A DNA stretch of 64,000 nt from Hydnum rufescens UP504 (lineage: Eukaryota; Basidiomycota; Agaricomycetes; Cantharellales; Hydnaceae). The translations under genes and the position numbers were made by a program. Numbering within the stretch: position 1 is the stretch's first letter; every line of letters starts with the position of its first letter. This document shows positions 58,101-64,000 of the stretch, one piece after another. The notes beneath the pieces were generated by a model, which saw only the letters and a program-made list of their open reading frames with translations, was not told the DNA's origin and did not search any database. The DNA lies in contig MU128919.1 of the NCBI GenBank assembly GCA_014904985.1, forward strand, positions 81,879-145,878, in the 5' to 3' direction.

Positions 58101-59113
58101 TGTCTGTTTAGCTCCCCTGAAAATGAGGCCAGGATTGAATCTCTCGTGGAGTCCTTCAACACGGGATTCAGGCGAGTTTCCTGTACATCGTACCTAGTCC
58201 CTTCTGACGAGATTTTTGTCTGCGTGGTGCAGCCCATTCGCTCGGCTGACCATTCACATCCACATTTCCTTCACTACCCACCGATGTTCTGATGGGTCGC
58301 TCCCGATATGCCCTCTGCGGTTCTCCACCTCAGCAAAGAATGCTCAATTTGTATACCCCCACACTGTCACGCGGTCCACCTATATTTCCAAGTGGACACA
58401 GGCCTCCGATGTGTGGAAGGCATTCAATCCTGCGCTCTGTCGACTGCCGGAAATGCCAAGCTGCTCATTCTGCGGGATTGTCGTTTCGATCCCGGCCCTG
58501 CCGATGTTGGCGTTGTGCCAAACCAGTATGAGAAGAGTGGAACTCGAGATAATCTCACCAGGGGAGTATACGACATCGGCGCTGTTGACTATCGAGGACA
58601 GTCAGTGGACACCAATCCTTACTGCCTTGTGCTCATATTCTGACTCTGGGTGGACTCGGATTATCTAGTTTTGACTGGTCATACTCGGCTTGGTTCCTTA
58701 ACCCTAGCCGGGCTCTGTTTAACATACGCACTGTCAAAGATGAGCCGACAGAATAATACTAGACACTTTCCCAAGCAGCACACTTCACCGACCGGGTCGT
58801 TGCTCGATTGTTAACCGCCTCCACCTCTCAATCGATTGGCTCCTCTACATGCCTTCAGAAATAATCAATTCGATCTTGATGTTCATAGTATATACCCTGT
58901 ATTGACTTAGTTTCGCAAAACATTCTTTGAATAAAGACGTTCAAGGTGTCAAGAATCGAGTAAGGATATCATAATGTGTGGTGGCGAAGCGCATCTATGG
59001 ATGTTATCTTGGGTATAGTAATGTACTGTTCGAGTCTACAATACTGGGGATTGTCTGAATCGGTCGTTCAGCACGGACCACTCGGCCACGCGATGTGCGG
59101 GATGCGCAATAGG
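55145..59113. other. Gene-poor stretch with unassigned ORFs
   Basis: No conserved gene was recognised. The best frames are a minus-strand one at 55377-55643 (SVGLYGRAPPWADDTLGHYV), and plus-strand ones at 57497-57985 and 58216-58668. The two plus frames are separated by stops, and a third frame at 58308-58643 overlaps the second, so I could not derive one product. The section around 56400-56700 is non-coding, and an LTR-like unit is listed separately at 56713-57055. Confidence 0.35.
56713..57055. repeat. Possible solo LTR (TG...CA ended, 343 bp)
   Basis: The unit starts TGTCGGAACCGACTAG and ends GACTAGTTCCCAACA. The first ten and last ten bases form an imperfect inverted pair of the TGTyGGrAC / GTTCCCAACA kind, seen in many fungal LTRs. 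The interior is A/T-rich, has no ORF and has a possible TATA-like ATATGTG. Flanking pentamers (TTAGG and CCACT) do not match, so a target duplication is not supported. The call rests on the end structure only. Confidence 0.3.
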
Positions 59114-60427
59114 TCACACCTGACTTGATTCGGAGAATTCGTGTAGGTGGGATCCCGCCCTGCTCGATTCACCTGCAGTCACCCTCCCATGGGACCCCGC
59201 TTGGGTTGTCGAAGAGCTTGATCCATTGGGGGGTGGGGATAATGAAAGTTCAGATGTGGGCGGAGGGGGGGATGTTGCTTTTCGGGGTTTCGGCTTGCTT
59301 GCCGGCTTGGGAGCCAGCTCCAGAGAGGCGATGACGAACATGACAAAGAGGCCGATGATTGCCACGCCCCTTCTTGTGTTATCCCATTTCGCCTGCTCCA
59401 CATCCGTGCTAGGGAAAAAAACAGCAGGAATCAGGCCAGCAGTGGCCACAAGGGGGACCTACACGTACCGTAGATCCGATATCATAACGGTTGCTTTGTG
59501 ATGAAGTTCCTGTCGCCCATTCAATGAGATAATTAGCTGTGCCTGTCACCGCCGATTTCAGCCCTTACCTCAATTGCAATTGCAGACTTTTTGGTTTCCG
59601 AATTAACCTCATTTTTTCGGTTATTCATATCCATCTGGACACTATACGTAGGCGTGTCCATACTCAGTATACATTGCTCTCCATCGGTAATTGGATTACA
59701 AGCAGTACTCACTTGTGCTTCAATGTTGCAAGCTCCTCTTTCATCCTGGCAGATAAAGATTCCACATCTTTACGGATGGTACTCGTAGATGTCTGTAATG
59801 CTGCGGATTCATTTTTCGTTCGCATAGATAACTCTGTGCGGAGTTCAGAAAGGGCAGCACGATATAAATATTGTTGCTATAATGATTGGTCACGAATAAC
59901 ATATTATGATAAGTATCCAGGATGTAAAACAAGCATATTATCTCACCCACATTCTCTGCTTCCATGACGTCGAGGCCGTCCCGCTTCGCCTCCGCAATTC
60001 GATGGATTAGGAGGCCACGAGTCGCGCGCATCAATGTATGCGCGACAGGAGGTGAGAACTCTCTTTCGAGAGACTGGAAGAATTTATGGGTGTCAAATGG
60101 GTTTACTAAACGCGGCATTCGCTTGTGATTATTTGGGTTCGCGGGAGCTGGTAAGTTCCCAGAAGGTGTGGGTGCCGAAGTTGAGGCCGACACAGAAGAC
60201 GATGATGGGCCGGACTGCTCGGACGATGGCCCGTGGGGAGATACATAGTTGGAGACCTCCAGAGAGGATGATTGGGATGCGTGGGGCGATAGATTTGAGG
60301 CTGCCCTAGACCCCGGTTCGAAGGCAGTATGATGGGATACGTGAGAGTGGAGCGGAAGCCGGGTGTTCTCTCGAGTAGCACATGTCCCATAATGAGTCAT
60401 TTTCCTTGGCAGCCCGCGTACGAGCAT
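59114..60427 (-). CDS. CCDC90/MCUR1-like mitochondrial inner-membrane protein (DUF1640)
   Basis: The start is at 60427 (MLVRGLPRKMTHYG) or the next ATG at 60400. The N-terminus is basic and serine-rich (mitochondrial-type), with a long Ser/Pro linker. The family motif is FDTHKFFQSLEREFSPPVAH followed by LMRATRGLLIHRIAEAKRDG (DUF1640: FDT..L...L...G....QA). Exons downstream encode coiled-coil segments: RAALSELRTELSMRT, STIRKDVESLSARM, KEELATLKH. The C-terminus has DVEQAKWDNTRRGVAIIGLF with a single membrane span (VMFVIASLEL). A Pro/Ser-rich tail ends at 59114. The family includes human MCUR1/CCDC90B and yeast Fmp32, inner-membrane proteins tied to calcium uptake or to cytochrome oxidase assembly. 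Which role applies here cannot be told from sequence. Confidence 0.8.
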
Positions 60428-60494
60428 CACAATCGCTGGAAAAAGTTGACAAGAAATAAACCCCAATCAGTTAGACGTTCCGGGTTGCCACGTG

Positions 60495-61897
60495 ATGGCA
60501 ACTTCGCCTTGTACGCGTTTGTGTACCTCGCGCTGCGAGGGCTGCTGAGACGTGAAAACGTTCCCGGGAGGATACCGCGAACTCTCCGGCCCTTCTCCTC
60601 CTCGGATCGGATAGCTCACCAAAATCCCTTGGTACGATGATCGTCCAGTACACAACTTGGTTCTAAATTCCCTTTCCAAGGGCCTCCCTCGTTCTGGGGT
60701 AAATTTACCCCCGCGAATACCCAGTAAAGGATCCCCCATATCTAAGAGGCCTATTCCATATGTTAAAAATGTGATTGCTGTTGCTAGTGGCAAAGGCGGA
60801 GTCGGAAAGAGTACCATCGCAAGTGCGCGTCGTTCTCCGGACCTGCCATAGCTTCTCCAACACCTTGTCTTGCTCTCTTCCTCAGCGAATCTTGCTCTCT
60901 CATTAGCCATTAACTCTGCAGGCAGCCGACCTTTACGAGTCGGTTTGTTGGATTTGGATATATTTGGCCCGTCCATCCCTAAGCTCATGGGCCTTGAAGA
61001 TGCAGATGAACCGGAACTGACCAAAGGCGAGTTGCCTCATTGTGCCATCCCCTTTGGCTTTCTCCCTAGCTTTTAGTTTTGTGACTTATCACGCACGGAT
61101 TCCTCAGATGGCCATTTGGTGCCGCTCAGTAATCACGGTATTCAGTGTATGTCAATGGGCTTCTTGTTGCCGAAATCTCCAAATGGGGGCTCCAATCCGG
61201 TCACCCCGGTTGTATGGCGGGGCCTCATGGTCCAAAAGGCCACGCAGCAGCTTCTCTTTGACGTGGACTGGCGAGGAAGGGATCCAAGTGCCAATTCTGG
61301 CATCGATGTCCTTATCGTCGATATGCCTCCTGGTACAGGTGATGTGGCATTAACATTCAGTCAACTCGTACGAGTCAATGGTATGCTCTAGAATATTTCC
61401 ACCATCCTCCTGGACTAGTAGGTTTCCTGAGACTACTCAACAGGCGCTGTGATTGTCAGCACACCTCAGGATATCTCTCTAATCGATGTTAGAAAAGGCG
61501 TCTCCATGTTCCGCAAAGTCTCCGTTCCTGTGCGTTCTGCCGCAATTTGTTCCTGGACTATTATCGGTCAGGCTCGCGAGCTGAACTGTACTATATTGTA
61601 CACTCCCCCCTTAGATTCTGGGCCTGGTTCTTAATATGTCATACTACACCTGCCCTTCGTGCTCGGCTAAGCACCACGTATTCGGATCCATCGACTCGTT
61701 TCATAGGGCGGTTCGTGAGCTAGACACCACGATCCTTGGAGAGCTACCTCTAGTACCAGCCGTGAGTACGAGGGAACGATTCCGGGCTCCCCGTCGTTCT
61801 TGGCGGAGATGGAGGCGCAGAAGGGGGGGGTTCAGAGTCGGTGAGGACTGCAATGAAGACGATCGCTCGCCATGTCTTGAGGACCATTGACCCTTGA
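60495..61897 (+). CDS. IND1: IND1/NUBPL: mitochondrial Mrp-family Fe-S scaffold for complex I
   Basis: The N-terminus is arginine/serine-rich ([20 protein letters not shown]). HQNPL is spliced to [17 protein letters not shown] and [20 protein letters not shown] (the Mrp-type P-loop), with ST split by an intron. Next: [40 protein letters not shown] intron (61027-61107) leads to [20 protein letters not shown], then [58 protein letters not shown]. The last exon has [15 protein letters not shown] with the C-X2-C that bridges the [4Fe-4S] cluster, HHVFGS and [14 protein letters not shown]. After a one-base shift near 61773 it ends [11 protein letters not shown]...[10 protein letters not shown] at 61897. 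A second shift near 60545 makes the ATG at 60495 tentative. IND1 inserts Fe-S clusters into respiratory complex I. Confidence 0.85.
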
Positions 61898-64000
61898 ATT
61901 TCAAGACGGCGTTTGTAATTACTGTAATCAATGCCAAGCACACGAGGCCGCAATATCGCCAACGATCTCCTCTATCGTTCAATTGAGCGAATGTGGGATT
62001 CCGCTATATCCAAGTAATCCAAACCCGAAAGGTGTCCCGGGGACCTCTCACCAATTGTAAAGCAATCTAAATCTACTTCTCCGCCGCCCCAACCAATCCC
62101 CGGCATATAATGTCATTCCCCGATATATCTTCCACTTGCTCAGAATGCCGTAGTTTCCGTCGGAGATGAATCAAAGAAAGATATTCCTATCTCCATCGCC
62201 AAGAAGTCATTGAAACATCGTATCACACAGTGAATATGATTGGATTTCAGTATTCCTGGAAAACAGAGAATTGACAACATGCTGAATTTGGCGGAAGCTG
62301 TGATGAAAATTGTGGCTTTCGACCAGGAGGCCCAAATACCTGGATAAATGCGTTGAAGATGATCCTCCGCAACCGCACCTGGTTCCTGCCTCGTAGGTTT
62401 TCCCTGTAACCACGCCTCACATATAAAAAGAATGGGACACGTGTAGGCCTTTTCTGAACGCTTTGTACCCGTCTCGGTAAATAAAGGGGCTATACAGTTA
62501 CTGCACAAGCGTCCATGAAACGTAATTACGCGTTGTACACGCACCCAGAGGGCACCGGGCCCAGCTTGGGGAAGGAAAAGACGACCTAGCATCTCAGCGA
62601 ATTGGAGGGTGAGGCCGGCACCTGCCGCCAGCACTGCCCCTGAATCACGGGCACAGCAAGGGATCGCTCCATTTCCTGCGTCATTGAAATGTGTTCCTTA
62701 ATTGCTTCATGACTTTCCCATAGGGATCCTTCCAATTTCGCATACTCGCTTCTCAGTCGTTCTTGGAGGATAGTCCACAGGCTGAAACTCACTGTCCCCT
62801 CGTATCACTTGCTTCAAACAGCTTGTGAACTTGTGCAATGTCTTTTTTCGTTTGTTCTGGCTTGGCTGCCCTGCGTGGACGAGATCTCTTATCATTGAGT
62901 GTATCGCCAAGGAAGACCGGTCCCCTGGGCCTTCCCTGCTTTTTCGAACTCAGCAGCGGCGTTCGCCATGCTCATAAATGAAAGAACTAAGGCCCCAGTC
63001 GATGTGCCGATTTATGTGATATCGAATGTGCGAGAATCGACTGTCGGAGCCGGCGACCTATTATCCATAACAACCAGAGGAGTGCTCGCACCTTTCCTTG
63101 CGTCTCTATCGAACTTTTCTCTAATTCATATCTGCACCTCCCATTTCCCATCGTCAAAATTTGCTCTGTGATGTCGTGCCTAATCGGCTCTGCCGTTGCT
63201 TGCTTCTCGGTATCCAGCGGACGTGATTGATTTGGGTACCATGCAAGAAATTCTACTCCATCTCAGGTGAGTAAATTTGAACGAACTTCGGGTGGCCGGC
63301 GTTTTAACGGAGATCCCTAGGACTCAGGGACGCGCCCCTCCTGGTTTGTTCTCTAAAAATATTCTACCATCGTATCATCATTGGGGCGAGCCTTCTTTGA
63401 AGATCTGGCAGCGATTCTTCGCCAAGGACCAAATTTGGCCTAGCTCTCTTTCGAGCCCCCGACGGCAGATGTTCAGGGCGTAACGACTTCGACGTACAGT
63501 CTAACCGCCTTTAGCCATGAGTTATCGGGCTTTATACTCTTCGCTCCTCATTCGCAGGTGTCGCGTTTTCGATGCCGGGGACACGGTGGGTCCCATTTAA
63601 CGACATTGTCGCCCAGGGAAAATCATGGGAGCCTGCCGCAGAGTCTCATTCTGCGGGGGAATGGTGGGTAAGGCAGGTGGCTTGGACATCCAAGCTGAGA
63701 GTCAGGCAACGGCCCCATTATTTCGACAAGGCCATACGTACAGAAAGACGACTAGACTCTTCGTTTCCTCTTCCTGTCAAGGTCGACGAGATATTTGTGT
63801 GCAATTCAGCCGACGAGCAGGCTTATAAAGTGAGGGTGGAGACACAAGAGTGGTCTATGATGTAGGTGATACGAGTCGGTCGTTTAGTGATGAGGTTGGG
63901 GAAGACGAGGTGGTCCATGGATTCCCAAATTTGGTGCGAAAGTTGATATCAAAGTGGGACCTCAACGGACAGAGTCAGAATCATCTAGGTATGTTGGCAC
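61898..64000. other. Unassigned ORFs up to the right edge
   Basis: The minus-strand frame at 62140-62634 (164 codons) and the plus-strand frames at 62899-63171, 63277-63483 and 63572-63865 are open but in different frames and without a family I can name. The plus ones (TRWVPFNDIVAQGKSWEP, GEWWVRQVAWTSKLRV, SSFPLPVKVDEIFVCNS) read like an ordinary globular protein and possibly form the start of one gene that continues past 64000. Confidence 0.35.

Noticed and set aside
1..64000. CRISPR array, bacterial operon or phage-like system
   Set aside because: There are no regularly spaced repeats, the genes are intron-rich and eukaryotic, and the only mobile DNA is LINE, MITE and LTR-like.

Overview
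The window looks like nuclear DNA from an intron-dense filamentous fungus, most probably a basidiomycete of the Agaricomycetes type. Genes are split by many short introns (about 50-85 nt, GT-AG with occasional GC-AG). They include pH-signalling, GPI-remodelling, TFIID and RNA-silencing-type genes, together with F-box-like and HNH-nuclease-like genes of the kind that expand in mushrooms. I cannot name the species. There are no operons and no bacterial or viral features.

Layout. 1-3.97 kb: no recognisable gene. 4.0-6.8 kb: a PalC-like BRO1 protein and an MTH1-like Nudix hydrolase (+). 6.9-10.5 kb: a Upf1-like/SDE3-MOV10-type helicase with N-terminal zinc fingers (-). 11.5-15.0 kb: GPI inositol-deacylase Bst1/PGAP1 (+). 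15.4-15.8 kb: a MITE. 16.4-21.7 kb: paraoxonase-like, 2OG-Fe(II) oxygenase and F-box-like genes, all (-). 21.7-23.3 kb: two LINE remnants, one with a perfect target-site duplication. 23.7-28.7 kb: DCC1 (-), DPM3 (+) and TFIIIA (-). 28.9-35.8 kb: a decayed HNH-nuclease-like gene, an RRM-less CSTF2-type protein and unassigned sequence. 35.8-49.2 kb: a small basic protein, ADAT1/TAD1 (-), a large Pro/Gln/RGG-rich protein (+), GPC acyltransferase GPC1 (-), a RAD57/XRCC3-type recombinase (+) and TAF8 (-). 51.0-55.1 kb: CutC (-), GPN3 (-) and PYM (+). 59.1-61.9 kb: a DUF1640/CCDC90-like mitochondrial protein (-) and the complex I Fe-S factor IND1/NUBPL (+). 61.9-64 kb: unassigned ORFs running to the edge.

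Most genes are housekeeping and independent. Several sit as tight head-to-head pairs with 54 to about 100 bp between start codons (ADAT1 with the Pro/Gln-rich gene, GPN3 with PYM, CCDC90-like with IND1), which implies shared bidirectional promoters. A recurrent feature is the isolated one-base frameshift inside otherwise well-conserved coding sequence (Nudix, helicase, BST1, DCC1, RAD57, PYM, IND1 and others). The protein similarity continues on both sides of each break, so base-level consensus errors or very recent lesions are more likely than old pseudogenes. Gene ends given below come from reading across these breaks and inferred introns. They are approximate unless an exact codon is stated.
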